Source: Bin5 sp965221345 (GTDB taxonomy: Bacteria; Chloroflexota; Anaerolineae; Caldilineales; Caldilineaceae). Taken from it: a DNA stretch of 64,000 nucleotides. Every line of letters starts with the position of its first letter. Within the stretch, counting starts at the first letter, position 1. Positions 41,891 through 51,439 of the stretch are shown in pieces. A program made the position numbers and the translations under genes. Where the stretch lies: assembly GCA_965221345.1 (NCBI GenBank), contig CBDCSD010000002.1:2108001-2172000 (forward strand), given 5' to 3'. Under the pieces are notes generated by a model. It did no database searches. It was not told the origin of the DNA and saw only the letters and a list, made by a program, of their open reading frames with translations.

Positions 41891-42553
41891 GTGCATATCG
41901 TACGTCATGGACCCGGCGCGCCTGGCATGCCCCCAGCCCTGCGTTGTTGTATTGACCCCGCCGCCGATTTTCCTATTTCCCTTCTCGGCGCCCCCGCGCT
42001 CCTCGACCGCAAACCCATCGCCCTCTTCTGCTCCGTCCACTGCCCCGGCGACCTCATCCTCAAAAGCTACGACCTCGCCCGCACCCTGCGCGCCTACCCC
42101 GTCACCCTCATCGGCGGCTTCCAATCCCCCATCGAAAAAGAGTTCCTCGAACTCCTCCTGCGCCAACCCGCACACCAAACCGTCCACGCCGCGCCCACCC
42201 CCCCATCCGTCATAATCTGCCCCGCCCGCGGCCTCGCCACCATGCGCATCCCCCGCCCCTGGCGCGATCCCATCGCCGCCGGCCGCCTCCTGCTCCTCTC
42301 CACCTTCCCCGACAGCCACCGCCGTCCCACCGCCGCCACTTCCGCCCGCCGCAACGCCTGCGTCGCCGCCCTCGCCCACCGCATCCTTATCCTCCACGCC
42401 GCACAGGGCAGCAAAACCCAAGCCCTCTGCCAGCAGGCCCTCGCCGCCGCCAAGCCCGTCTACACCCTCCCCTCCCCCCACAACGCCCACCTCATCGCCC
42501 TCGGTGCCCAGCCCCTCTCCCCGGACGACCCGGCCGCCCTCTTGGCCGGCTGA
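41891..42553 (+). CDS. DprA/Smf-like Rossmann protein
   Basis: 220 aa (ATG 41927 is an alternative start). PIALFCSVHCPGDLILKSYD opens a Rossmann fold, LIGGFQSPIEKEFLELLL follows, and RLLLLSTFPDSHRRPTAATS then ARRNACVAALAHRILILHA resembles the DprA core (nucleotide-loop and R-N segment). It is shorter than transformation DprA and lacks its SAM/WH extensions. The strand is extremely C-rich and G-poor. Such stand-alone relatives occur in defence neighbourhoods as well as in recombination; which applies is unclear. Confidence 0.7.
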   Translation: MHIVRHGPGAPGMPPALRCCIDPAADFPISLLGAPALLDRKPIALFCSVHCPGDLILKSYDLARTLRAYPVTLIGGFQSPIEKEFLELLLRQPAHQTVHAAPTPPSVIICPARGLATMRIPRPWRDPIAAGRLLLLSTFPDSHRRPTAATSARRNACVAALAHRILILHAAQGSKTQALCQQALAAAKPVYTLPSPHNAHLIALGAQPLSPDDPAALLAG

Positions 42554-42835
42554 GCCGGGCCCGGCTCCCCTCCTCGCGCCACCGCCCAGCTCCTGGACCA
42601 CCCAGAAACACACAAACCGCCCGTCTTCGAGACCAGTCCCCACCGCGAATCGGCAACCCCAGATCGCAAACGCGCAGTAATCCTGCCCGTCCCCCAAAAT
42701 CTCAATAATCACAGTTCAGACAACCACTCGGTATCCGCTCGCACAAGCGCCTCCACTAAGAACTAGAAACTCAAGACTGAAAACTAGCCCACAGCCCATC
42801 CCCTCATCCCAAAAATCCCAGTTCAGACAACCGTA

Positions 42836-42909
42836 CGAGCGCTCCTGTGCCAGCGGCGCCCCTGCCATCCCGAAAATCCACAAATCCAGCAAATCCTGAT
42901 TCAGACAAC
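42836..42909 (+). repeat. dispersed 75-bp repeat, copy a
   Basis: GAGCGCTCCTGTGCCAGCGG, then CGCCCCTGCCATCCCGAAAA, ending AAATCCTGATTCAGACAA. Two better copies occur in tandem at 44584-44829. Shorter derivatives with the AATCC..TTCAGACA ending lie at about 42694-42724, 42800-42831 and 43030-43076. The gap 42554-43165 otherwise contains no gene; it is C-rich, G-poor intergenic sequence. Confidence 0.75.
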
Positions 42910-43165
42910 GTCTACCCAATAATTTGCGACAGACCCATCGTTCCGCGCACATCCCAACCTATCGCCCCCCACGAACCACCCTTTCAACCGACGCTAACAA
43001 GGTCCGCTGCACAAGCATCAACCGATCACAGGAATCCAGAAAATCCCCAAAATCCTGCAAATCCCGCTTCAGACGGTGAAAAATGATCCCCCGCACAGCC
43101 ATCGATCCCTCGCCAACCATCCTGAAAATCCTCGGCCATCCCGAAAATCCCGCTCCAAGAAACCC

Positions 43166-43194
43166 TTGACAAACCCCCCCAAATCTAGTACAAT
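43166..43194 (+). promoter_or_regulatory. consensus sigma-70 promoter
   Basis: TTGACA at 43166-43171, a 17-bp spacer and TACAAT at 43189-43194. It stands 126 bp before the ATG at 43320, giving an approx. 120-nt leader. It is the best match to the housekeeping promoter consensus I saw in the window. Confidence 0.7.
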
Positions 43195-43319
43195 AGTTCT
43201 TGTACCTCGCACATTCCATCGCGTAGGTGTGAGTTTCCCCGGCATAAATCAATCCGCCATCTACCCTGCCAGTCCGGCCGGACGATGGATGGTCCCCACA
43301 TGCCGGGAGGTTCATACCC

Positions 43320-44309
43320 ATGGCTAAGACACCCTGTAAAAGTATCAAACGCGACGGCTCGCCCTGCAACGGAAAAGGTCTCGAGCAATTCGACGGTTAC
43401 TGCATTGCCCACGGCCCCGCCGACCAAACCCGCCAATGGCGCGCCCTCGGCGGCACAAACTCCTCCACCGCCGCCAAACTCGACAAACGCATACCCGCGC
43501 GACTGAAAAATATGATGGATAAGTTGGAGGACGGCATGAACCGGGTGCTGGAAGGGGCACTCAGCCCCGCCGCCTACACCGCCATGTGCCGCGGCGCTAA
43601 GGTAAGGATCGACCTCTACCGCCTCGCCGATGAGGAAATGGAAGCGATCCGCACCGAAGAGACCCAGGCCGCCGCCGAAGAAATCGCCGGCGCACACGGC
43701 GACCTCGCCATCCTCAAAGCCGCCGACGCCATCACCGCCCAGCAGAACCAGTACCGGATCGACTCGCTCATCGACCAGGACCTTGCAACCTGTGATAGCC
43801 CGCAGACCGACGACCGGCCCGCTGACTACATCCTCACCGACGAAGGCAGACGCCGATTCGACTTCCGCCACCAGGCCAGCTTCACCCAGCAGGACATTGA
43901 CGACTTGAAAGCAGAAGTAATGCAAAATACCTACGAAAAGGAACATCTGCCTCTCGTCAGCAGCTTGATGAACCAAATGCGTGAAGACATGGAAGCGGCC
44001 CTGGCCGACCTCACCCGCGATCCCGCCCTCGACCCCGCGCCGCCGCTCGACCCCTTGACCGGCCAGGCTTTCAACGAACTGCCGGCCGGCCTCAAAAGCG
44101 GTCAGCCGCAGGACCCCAACCCTGCCGACATCGTACTCTCCCCGCAGATCCTGAAAGATATGATCCGGCAGGTTGAAGAGCTAACCCGCCTATTCGAGCA
44201 GCAGTATCCGGATGAACAGTACGACCATGAAGAGAATCTGCATCGCGCCAACAATGACCCGGATCCCGCAACCCATAACACGATTACCGCACCCTATAGT
44301 GTGAACTGA
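43320..44309 (+). CDS. hypothetical protein with N-terminal Cys/His cluster
   Basis: 329 aa. The N-terminus PCKSIKRDGSPCNGKG..QFDGYCIAHGP forms a C-x10-C-x12-C-x2-H set that could bind zinc. A helical middle (residues about 55-150, KNMMDKLEDGMNRVLEGALS, EETQAAAEEIAGA) follows, then a polar C-terminus with ILKDMIRQVEELTRLFEQQY. GGGAGG lies 10 bp before the ATG. C-rich coding strand like the terminase genes; N-termini of this type occur in phage-associated small proteins. Function unknown. Confidence 0.65.
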   Translation: MAKTPCKSIKRDGSPCNGKGLEQFDGYCIAHGPADQTRQWRALGGTNSSTAAKLDKRIPARLKNMMDKLEDGMNRVLEGALSPAAYTAMCRGAKVRIDLYRLADEEMEAIRTEETQAAAEEIAGAHGDLAILKAADAITAQQNQYRIDSLIDQDLATCDSPQTDDRPADYILTDEGRRRFDFRHQASFTQQDIDDLKAEVMQNTYEKEHLPLVSSLMNQMREDMEAALADLTRDPALDPAPPLDPLTGQAFNELPAGLKSGQPQDPNPADIVLSPQILKDMIRQVEELTRLFEQQYPDEQYDHEENLHRANNDPDPATHNTITAPYSVN

Positions 44310-44320
44310 CCGCGTTCCTA

Positions 44321-44353
44321 CTTCGCTGACGACCGCGCCGGTCGTCAGCGAAG
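44321..44353. terminator. 14-bp perfect hairpin after the hypothetical gene
   Basis: CTTCGCTGACGACC/GGTCGTCAGCGAAG with a 5-nt loop, 12 bp past the TGA at 44309. The downstream bases are A/C-rich, not a T-run. Strong enough to pause transcription or protect the 3' end. Confidence 0.6.
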
Positions 44354-44583
44354 TCCAAACAAATAACATTTATCAAATAATGTTGCACAAGCACGCAGCA
44401 ACTATACGTCCCTACCCACTACCCACCCGCCAACACGCCGCCGCCCACCCCAACAGCCGCCAAATCCGCCCAATGCCCGCCATGCCCGCCGATCCGCCCT
44501 TCCAGAGCCAACTCGCCGCCCGTCCCAACACCCGCCGCCATCACCAACCGACCGCCACCCACCCGCAAACAACCTCCACCCCC

Positions 44584-44829
44584 AATCTCTCGTAAACTCT
44601 CGTGATCTCTCGTCAAACACTCACACGAGCGCCCCTGCGCCAGCGGCGCCCCACCCATCCCGGAAATCCCCAAGAAATCCTGCAAATCCAGCTTCAGACA
44701 ATCCGCCCAATCTCTCGTAAACTCTCGTCATCTCTCGTCAAACGCTCATGCGAGCGCCCCTGCGCCAGCGGCGCCCCTCCCATCCCGAAAATCCCCAAGA
44801 ATCATGCAAATCCAGCTTCAGACAATCCC
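44584..44829 (+). repeat. 125-bp direct tandem duplication
   Basis: Unit 1 starts at 44584 and unit 2 at 44709, differing at a handful of bases. Each unit begins with a three-fold 11-bp CTCTCGT(A/G/C)A motif and continues with the dispersed 75-bp repeat ending CAAATCCAGCTTCAGACAAT. Because both sub-motifs duplicate together, this is a segmental duplication rather than independent insertions. The surrounding 44310-45006 holds no gene I can support. Confidence 0.85.
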
Positions 44830-45006
44830 CCCACCGCAAATCACAGCCCATCCCCCGAATCCCAGTACCTTGCACGAATGGGGTTACCAAAAACTAGAAA
44901 CCAGAAACTAAAAACTTACCCACCGCCAGATCGGGAGCTTTTGTGCTATAGTTTGTCTGACGTATAATTCTTTCACTTCCTCTCCGGCGCCCCTTTGGGA
45001 GGGTCT

Positions 45007-46650
45007 ATGCACGTTGGTCACCAGCAAGAATCGCACGGCAACAACCGCCGTAAACACGGCAAAGTAACGGGAATCTCTACTCCACTGGCCCTACGCCGAC
45101 CATGGCAGATTCTTACTGTTTTGGCGGCACTGTTTGTGCCGGCCAGCGGTCTGATTTTCGCCCAGTCGGGCTTTGTGCCTTTCTCCAATAGCATCATTGG
45201 CCTGGACACATCTCCGGATGATGCCAGCATCGTCGTGGCCGGCACGCTCAACGTGCCGGTGCCGGCGGGGATCTATCGCAGCACCGACGGCGGCCACACC
45301 TGGAGCCGGGCAAACGCAGACTTGCCCCCCGACACCTCTGTCGCCTCGATTCGTTTCGATCCGCAGGACGGGAACCGCGTCCTGGCCGCGGACGGCGGTG
45401 TCGGGAATCTATTCATAAGCGAAGATGGCGGCCTGAACTGGCGGCAGGAGCCCTCGATCAACCAGGTACTCACCCCTAGCAGCGGCATAGGCCGTCTTTT
45501 CCCCCGCATCGAAGACGGGCTGACCGTCTTCTACGCCGGCACCCGCTATGACGGGGTCGTGCGCAGCGTTGACGGCGGCCTGACTTGGGAGTGGTACGGC
45601 GAAGGCCTGACCGGCAGCGCCCTGCGCGCGCGCGCATTTGTAGACAAGGACGGCGCGCTCTATGCCGGTACCCATGACGGCGTCTGGCGTCTGACTCCGG
45701 GAGCCGGTAATTGGCAACGGGTCGACCTGCCTGCAGGCATCATTGCGCGTGGGATGACGATTCTGGATGGTCGACTGTATGTGGGCACCTTTGCCTCCGG
45801 TCTATACCTGAGCGATGACGGCTACAACTGGGTACAGGATCCCTCCTTCCCGGCCGGTGTTGTCATCTACGACCTGACCGCAAGCGGCCAGGAGGTCGTC
45901 ATCGGCACCAATGTCGGTCTCTGGACCCAGAGTGTTCCGGACTGGACGCGAGTGTCCGTCAACGGCGCTGCCTTTACCAATCCGGTTTTCCGTCTGGCTT
46001 CGTCGTCAACGTTTGTGGGCGTGACCTATGCAGGCACAGAGCAGGACGGCGTTCTGCGTACTCTTGACAGCGGCGTCACTTTTCTGTCCTCCGCGCACAT
46101 AACACCATTGGATCCGGCCGAGTTGCCCAGGGCGCCAACGGCCACTCCTTCAGTTTCGCCCACCGTGACGGAAACGCCCATCCCAACAGAGACGCCGACC
46201 GTCACCGCAACGCCCGATCCCAATGTGCCCACGGCTACGCCAACGGCCACATGTACCCCTCCCGCAACGCGGGATCCCAATGCGCCAACCGATACGTTAC
46301 CGGCCGCATGTACGCCAATCGCGACGCGGGACCCCAATGCACCAACCGATACGCCAACAGCCACAGATACGCCGACCGCGACACCAGTTCCGCCGTCTGC
46401 TGTCACCGGAACCCCGCCGCCTGCGCCCACGACCGGCGACATGCCAACCAGCACGCCGACGGCATCAGAGGCCGGCGAGCAACCCCAGCCGGACGCCACA
46501 TCTACCTCTGTCAGCCCAGATGGTGTCAACCAAAATCTCACCCGGATACCGCCGATTTGGGTAGGGGGCGCGGCTGTCTTCTTCCTGCTGATTCTGGTCG
46601 CCGGTATTTCGGTGGCGCGGGACGGAAGCTCCGGAACCGAAGAGTTATGA
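45007..46650 (+). CDS. secreted BNR/sortilin-type beta-propeller with Thr/Pro stalk
   Basis: 547 aa. The N-terminal signal or anchor segment is WQILTVLAALFVPASGLIFA. Repeated BNR blades follow: YRSTDGGHTWSRAN, FISEDGGLNWRQ, VRSVDGGLTWEWYG, LYLSDDGYNWVQD and LRTLDSGVTFLSS. Residues about 375-500 are a T/P/A stalk that includes 19-aa repeats (TRDPNAPTDT), and a C-terminal span (VFFLLILVAGISVA) comes before a short tail. GGGAGG supports the ATG at 45007 over the TTG 12 bp upstream. Probably displayed on the cell surface; ligand unknown. Overlaps the Mur ligase gene by ATGA. Confidence 0.8.
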   Translation: MHVGHQQESHGNNRRKHGKVTGISTPLALRRPWQILTVLAALFVPASGLIFAQSGFVPFSNSIIGLDTSPDDASIVVAGTLNVPVPAGIYRSTDGGHTWSRANADLPPDTSVASIRFDPQDGNRVLAADGGVGNLFISEDGGLNWRQEPSINQVLTPSSGIGRLFPRIEDGLTVFYAGTRYDGVVRSVDGGLTWEWYGEGLTGSALRARAFVDKDGALYAGTHDGVWRLTPGAGNWQRVDLPAGIIARGMTILDGRLYVGTFASGLYLSDDGYNWVQDPSFPAGVVIYDLTASGQEVVIGTNVGLWTQSVPDWTRVSVNGAAFTNPVFRLASSSTFVGVTYAGTEQDGVLRTLDSGVTFLSSAHITPLDPAELPRAPTATPSVSPTVTETPIPTETPTVTATPDPNVPTATPTATCTPPATRDPNAPTDTLPAACTPIATRDPNAPTDTPTATDTPTATPVPPSAVTGTPPPAPTTGDMPTSTPTASEAGEQPQPDATSTSVSPDGVNQNLTRIPPIWVGGAAVFFLLILVAGISVARDGSSGTEEL

Positions 46651-48407
46651 CGGCGGACGCCCCGCTGGCGGCCCAATCAGAGACCGAGGCCGCCGGACTT
46701 CCCACTCCCGTGATTGACGGTGAACGAGCGCTGGCAACCCTGCTGGCGCAACTGCCGGACAGACTCCGCCTTCCCGGCGACGCACCAGTGCCGGCTGTTG
46801 CCGTGCGCAGCATCACCGATAACAGCCGGGACGTGAGCGCCGGCGCCCTGTTTGTGGCGGTCCAGGGCTTGCAACAGGACGGTCATCGCTTTATTTCCCA
46901 GGCGATTTCCGCCGGCGCCGCGGCCGTGGTCGGCAGCCATCCGTTGGCCTGGCTGCAAGAACAGAACTGGTGGCCATGGCCCACGGACGTTCCCTATCTA
47001 CAGGTGACGGATAGCCGCGAAGCGTTGGCTTGGCTCAGCGCGGCCTTTTACCGTTTTCCCAGCCGCGCCCAGGCTGTAATCGGGGTGACAGGCACCGATG
47101 GCAAGACGACAACCTGCTCGATATTGGAGGCGATTCTCAGACGCTCCGCCGATGTGGGTGTCATCACAACCGTCGGCGCGCGCATCGCCGGCGTCGAGCA
47201 GGAGACCGGGCTGCATGTGACTACGCCGGACGCGCCCAAAGTGCAGGCACTTCTGGCGCAGATGCGATCAGCGGGCTGCGACTTTGCAATTGTCGAGAGC
47301 ACCAGCTTCGGCCTCGATCAGAAACGCGTGGCAGCGGTTGAGTACGATGTTGCCGCGCTGACGAACATTACCCATGAGCACCTGGATATTCACGGCTCGT
47401 TCGAAGCATACCGCGCGGCAAAATTCTTGCTCTTCCGCACTCTGTTCCACTCCGCGCCCAAACCGGGCGTGCCCCGTATCGCCGTTTTCAACCTGGACGA
47501 TAGCAGCTGCCAGCCGTTACGGGCGGCGCTGGCCGAAGAGCGGGCGCGCAGCGACGCAGTTGGTGTGACCTCATACACTTATAGCGTGGCCGATCCGAAT
47601 GCTGACGTGTACGCCCGCAACATCGAGTATCCGCCCAATGCCACCCGCTTTGATCTGGTCTGGCAGGGTGGCGCCGTGCCGATGGAGACCCGCCTGATAG
47701 GCCAGTTCAACGTGTCGAACATTCTGTGCGCAGCTGCCGTAACTCTTGGGCTGGGCATCCCGCCCAAACAGGTCCGCAAGGGTGTTGCCTCGCTCACTGC
47801 TGTCTTGGGGCGAATGCAGCGTATGGACTGCGGACAGGATTTTCTGGCTGTCGTGGACTTCGCACATTCCCCTGCAAGCCTGGAACGGGCGCTGGAGACT
47901 CTACGCCCGCTGGTGGCTGGAGATTGCGGCAGCGGAGGGGGCAAACTGGTTGCTATCTTTGGCTGCGCCGGTCTGCGGGATCGGGGCAAACGCCGGTTAA
48001 TGGGCCAGGTCAGCGGGCGGCTGGCCGACTTCACAATCATCACCGCGGAAGACCCTCGTACAGAGGAGTTGGAGGACATAAACCGGGAAATTGCAGCCGG
48101 CGTACAAGACGTTGTCGGCAGCTCAGATCGAGGAATGAGCCTGCATACAAGCAAAGAAGGCAAGAGTAGCGAGCGGCCCTCTCGGACGCAAACGGAGTCC
48201 CTCGCTCCTCGCTTTGAAATAGTTCCCGACCGCGCCGAGGCAATTCGCTTCGGCGTGGAAATGGCGCGCGCCGGTGATGTAGTGGCCTCTTTTGGCAAGG
48301 GCCACGAACGCAGCATGTGCTACGGCGAGACGGAGTACCCCTGGAACGAGCAGGAGGCGATGCTGTCCGCCCTGCGCGCCCGCACACAAGAGCTTGCAGA
48401 GAAGTGA
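46647..48407 (+). CDS. murE: MurE-like UDP-N-acetylmuramyl-tripeptide synthetase
   Basis: 586 aa cytoplasmic Mur ligase adding the third peptide-stem residue in peptidoglycan synthesis. N-terminal domain VRSITDNSRDVSAGALFVAV is typical of MurE. The ATP loop GVTGTDGKTTT is near residue 147, TTPDAPKVQ and ESTSFGLDQKRV follow, and the Mur centre is LTNITHEHLDIHGS. C-terminal domain VVDFAHSPASLERAL and LVAIFGCAGLRDRGKR. Family text at this last point is usually G-x-G-G-D-R-D, here G-C-A-G-L-R-D. A low-complexity insert near residues 490-525 looks acquired. Coupled by ATGA to the propeller gene. Confidence 0.87.
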   Translation: MTADAPLAAQSETEAAGLPTPVIDGERALATLLAQLPDRLRLPGDAPVPAVAVRSITDNSRDVSAGALFVAVQGLQQDGHRFISQAISAGAAAVVGSHPLAWLQEQNWWPWPTDVPYLQVTDSREALAWLSAAFYRFPSRAQAVIGVTGTDGKTTTCSILEAILRRSADVGVITTVGARIAGVEQETGLHVTTPDAPKVQALLAQMRSAGCDFAIVESTSFGLDQKRVAAVEYDVAALTNITHEHLDIHGSFEAYRAAKFLLFRTLFHSAPKPGVPRIAVFNLDDSSCQPLRAALAEERARSDAVGVTSYTYSVADPNADVYARNIEYPPNATRFDLVWQGGAVPMETRLIGQFNVSNILCAAAVTLGLGIPPKQVRKGVASLTAVLGRMQRMDCGQDFLAVVDFAHSPASLERALETLRPLVAGDCGSGGGKLVAIFGCAGLRDRGKRRLMGQVSGRLADFTIITAEDPRTEELEDINREIAAGVQDVVGSSDRGMSLHTSKEGKSSERPSRTQTESLAPRFEIVPDRAEAIRFGVEMARAGDVVASFGKGHERSMCYGETEYPWNEQEAMLSALRARTQELAEK

Positions 48408-48852
48408 GGGAGATGGTTGTGATCCGTCGAGCCATGCGCTCTGTCCCCTCGCCTCATCACACAATTGGCCCCCTTTCGGACCCATAAAACGGTGGGACGG
48501 GAATTAACAGAACTGGCAATCTCATACGCTTCCCCAACGATTTATAGACGGTGCAAATTTCCGTGTCCCAAATACCGGTCTTGTGTCTCGTTGTGACCTA
48601 TTGTAAGATGTGTGGTAATCTTGGAAAGTGCCCGACACGTTTGGCCGATGTCTGTCTCGATGGGTCAAATTTCGGGCCGTCAGGAAGACAAGCGAATCCT
48701 CTGTTCAAAGTCGACCAGAGCGAAACTTTCGGCATTGTCATTCCGAATCAATCGTGATATAACAATTTCAACAGTGATCGGCTGACGCGCCCGCGGCGCG
48801 CCGTCACATTTTCTCTGCTTATTATTGTTACGCACCCATAAGGAGGCGGCTC
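48408..48852. other. 445-bp gene-free stretch
   Basis: Between murE and the repeat lipoprotein gene. It ends with AAGGAGG before the next GTG start. A 68-codon open frame at 48551 has no recognisable content. I see no repeat or clear promoter. Confidence 0.5.
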
Positions 48853-51339
48853 GTGCCGGCCCTACTCCGCAAAATTGTATTTATCCTGGTCTTCATTCTG
48901 ATACTGGGCGCCTGTAATGGCGGTGGTGAAGGCGGCTCTACGCTGCTCAACCTCCCGTCCGTTCCAATCAGAGTTGATGCCAATGGCAATGGCACTGCAC
49001 TCGGCTTCCCGCTCCCGATCGGGCCGATTATTCAGCAACCCATGTTGGATCAATTCGCCGTTGCCGGTGTCGACGTTCTGGAAGTCCGTATCGGCTACCA
49101 CGGCGTATTTCTTTACGCGGATGGAGACCCTCTCCCCTATCTGAAGTGGAGTGACGAATCAGCCGACCTCGTGGGGCGCGTTCTGACCAATGTCCCCGGC
49201 GCCGCGGATGGAGCTACTGCGTTGTCCTGGTTGCGACGAATAGGCCTGGGCGCAATTATCATACTGCCCACGGCCGGCGACGACATTCCCCGCTGGCAGG
49301 GTGAAGAGTTGGTTAGGGCGCGGACAACCTCGGATACGACCATCGGACCACTTCAGTTTGCCAGTCTGGCCTTCGATGCAAACGGTAAGGCGTCGTTCGA
49401 AGGTATCCCCATGGCCGAGATTGAGCAGGCTCTGGGCGCATCGCTTGGGCTGGAACTTCCGCCGATGGCTCTTCAGATTTTGACGGCGCTGGGCGTGGAG
49501 CAATTTACCCTCGCTACCCAGTCTAACGGCATCGATCTCGCACTTGATGGCACAGCGCTGCCGGGTCTTGCTTACGATACCAGACGTCTGAACAATCTCT
49601 TGCCCATCGTCAGCGCTTTTGTCGACTCGTCGATGGGCGGCATGGTCGCCGAGGTCCTGCCCAAACTGACCGGCGCAGACCTGGACGTCATCGTCTCCTT
49701 TACCGGTGAACTGACCGCGGATACGCAGCTGCCAACTATTCCCGTAACTGTTGGCGAAGAAGGCTCGTTGGGCGTCTGGGGCATTCCCTTGGGCGCAGGC
49801 TCTCTCTTGCCGGCGAGTGTGCTCGACCTCTTGGGTAATATGAACGTTCAGAAGCTGGACCTGAGCATCCAGGCCGACGGCCTCTACCTGGCGCTCAACC
49901 AGGAACCTTTGCCCACCATTCACTGGACCGATTCGTCGCTGGACACGATCGGGGAGGTTGCTGTTGACCTTCTCGGCGTATCTCCCGGCATGGTGGACGT
50001 CGGCATCACCGTATTGCGCAGTCTGCTCGCGAAAACGAATGTCGGTCTGACTCTGGATCTGCCCGCGCTGGACGGGTTGGTCTTTAGCGATGAGTTCGAC
50101 GTGGCCGCCCCCAACTTCGCTGCAGCGCCCGCAGGGATGGAACCGGCCCTCCAGATCGGCGCAGCCATTGACAGGGACGGCTTTGTTCTGTCGGCGCTCG
50201 GCATCTCACTCGCCGATCTTGTTGGCCTGCTGCCGCCTGTGAGTTTGCCGCCGGTTGTAATGAACATCGTCGGCAGCGTCGGGTCGGACACGCTGCAGTT
50301 GACGACATCCGCCGGTGCTATTGAACTGGTGGGGGATTCCGGCAGCCTGCTGGCGTTACGATACGACGAAGCGGCGCTGAACCGCCTCTTGGTCGTTGTA
50401 TCCTCGCTATCGGATGATATCGCGTTTATTGGCACGATTAGCGAGTACCTGCCGCACCTGCCTCCCGTCATCGCATCCGGCCTCGATGTGCAGCTTGCCC
50501 TGGCTGGGCAGGAAGCTCCGGAAACAAAACTGGCCTCTCTGCCCGTTGAAGTGAAGGCGGACGGGGCTCTCGCGGTGATGGGCATCCCGCTGGGCAGCCA
50601 GTCGATATTGCAGCCGCGCTTCATTACCGACATGCAGGACCTCGGCATCCAGCGGCTGGATCTCAACATCATTGACGCTAGTCTCTATCTGGCCTCTAAT
50701 GGAGGGCATCTCCCTGTCATCTCCTGGACGGATCAGTCTATGGAGACGCTCCAGCGGGTTGTGACTGAACTGGTTCCCATCCCGCCGGGCGTGCTAGGCG
50801 TAGTGATAGAGTTCCTCAAGAAGACCGACATCGGCGTGGCCCTTTCAATTCCGCCGGCCGATGGCGCGGAATCGATAGACGTGCCGCCCGCCTTCGATGT
50901 AACCGCAGTGCGCATGGAGCCGCCCGCCATCGACGCCGAATACCGGCCCGTGCTTGCGCTCGGCCTCACGCTGGACCGATCGGAAATCATCTCTGTCGCC
51001 GGAATGCCCGCGAGTGAGTTGCGAGAGCATGGTGTGAATCTACCCTCTCTGCCTGCGAACATCTCCTCCATTCTCTACGATGGCCTGCAGGTTTCGGAGT
51101 TGGAGTTGACCTCTTCCGCCAACCAGTTGAATGTCGTGGCTGACGATGATGTCCTCCTTACGATTCACTATGATTCACCTTCGATACTCCGCACTTTGGA
51201 TTTGGCCGCGCCTTTCCTCCCGGAAGATATCGCCAATGCGCTGGCAGATCCGAATATCTCCGAGCTGTTCATTGAGGATCTCCTGCCTCTGATCGTGGGC
51301 GCCCATCTGGACGTGACCGCAGAGTTGGTACAGGAATAG
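48853..51339 (+). CDS. lipoprotein built of six internal repeats
   Basis: 828 aa from a GTG preceded by AAGGAGG. The lipobox VFILILGAC gives a lipid-anchored product. The mature chain is three about 265-aa repeats starting near residues 36, 296 and 562, each splitting into two related halves of about 130 aa. Type A halves contain a G-I-P-L-G element, then L-D-L-x-I and W-T-D-x-S. Type B halves carry G-I/M-P/S, an L-x-L-T-S strand and a Y-D-x-x-L/I segment. Repeat alternation suggests an elongated surface or periplasm-like binding fold. No known domain recognised. A rho-independent terminator follows. Confidence 0.75.
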   Translation: MPALLRKIVFILVFILILGACNGGGEGGSTLLNLPSVPIRVDANGNGTALGFPLPIGPIIQQPMLDQFAVAGVDVLEVRIGYHGVFLYADGDPLPYLKWSDESADLVGRVLTNVPGAADGATALSWLRRIGLGAIIILPTAGDDIPRWQGEELVRARTTSDTTIGPLQFASLAFDANGKASFEGIPMAEIEQALGASLGLELPPMALQILTALGVEQFTLATQSNGIDLALDGTALPGLAYDTRRLNNLLPIVSAFVDSSMGGMVAEVLPKLTGADLDVIVSFTGELTADTQLPTIPVTVGEEGSLGVWGIPLGAGSLLPASVLDLLGNMNVQKLDLSIQADGLYLALNQEPLPTIHWTDSSLDTIGEVAVDLLGVSPGMVDVGITVLRSLLAKTNVGLTLDLPALDGLVFSDEFDVAAPNFAAAPAGMEPALQIGAAIDRDGFVLSALGISLADLVGLLPPVSLPPVVMNIVGSVGSDTLQLTTSAGAIELVGDSGSLLALRYDEAALNRLLVVVSSLSDDIAFIGTISEYLPHLPPVIASGLDVQLALAGQEAPETKLASLPVEVKADGALAVMGIPLGSQSILQPRFITDMQDLGIQRLDLNIIDASLYLASNGGHLPVISWTDQSMETLQRVVTELVPIPPGVLGVVIEFLKKTDIGVALSIPPADGAESIDVPPAFDVTAVRMEPPAIDAEYRPVLALGLTLDRSEIISVAGMPASELREHGVNLPSLPANISSILYDGLQVSELELTSSANQLNVVADDDVLLTIHYDSPSILRTLDLAAPFLPEDIANALADPNISELFIEDLLPLIVGAHLDVTAELVQE

Positions 51340-51372
51340 TTCCTCTGTCAGCAATTTCATTGCATTTGGTTG

Positions 51373-51412
51373 GAGGCGAAAGCGGTAAGTTTAACGTTTT
51401 CGCCTCTTTTTT
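51373..51412 (+). terminator. rho-independent terminator
   Basis: GAGGCGAAA.../TTTTCGCCTC stem (9 bp, loop of about 15 nt) directly followed by TTTTTT. It lies 34 bp after the lipoprotein stop. Confidence 0.85.
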
Positions 51413-51439
51413 GTACCTCTCGGAAAGGAGTTGCTTACT

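Noticed and set aside
42694..44829. Possible CRISPR array from the repeated AATCC..TTCAGACA motif
   Set aside because: Spacing is irregular and the unit is a 75- to 125-bp duplicated segment, not a short repeat with uniform spacers.
46258..46372. 57-bp tandem DNA repeats near the end of the propeller gene
   Set aside because: They simply encode the 19-residue TRDPNAPTDT stalk repeats and need no separate explanation.
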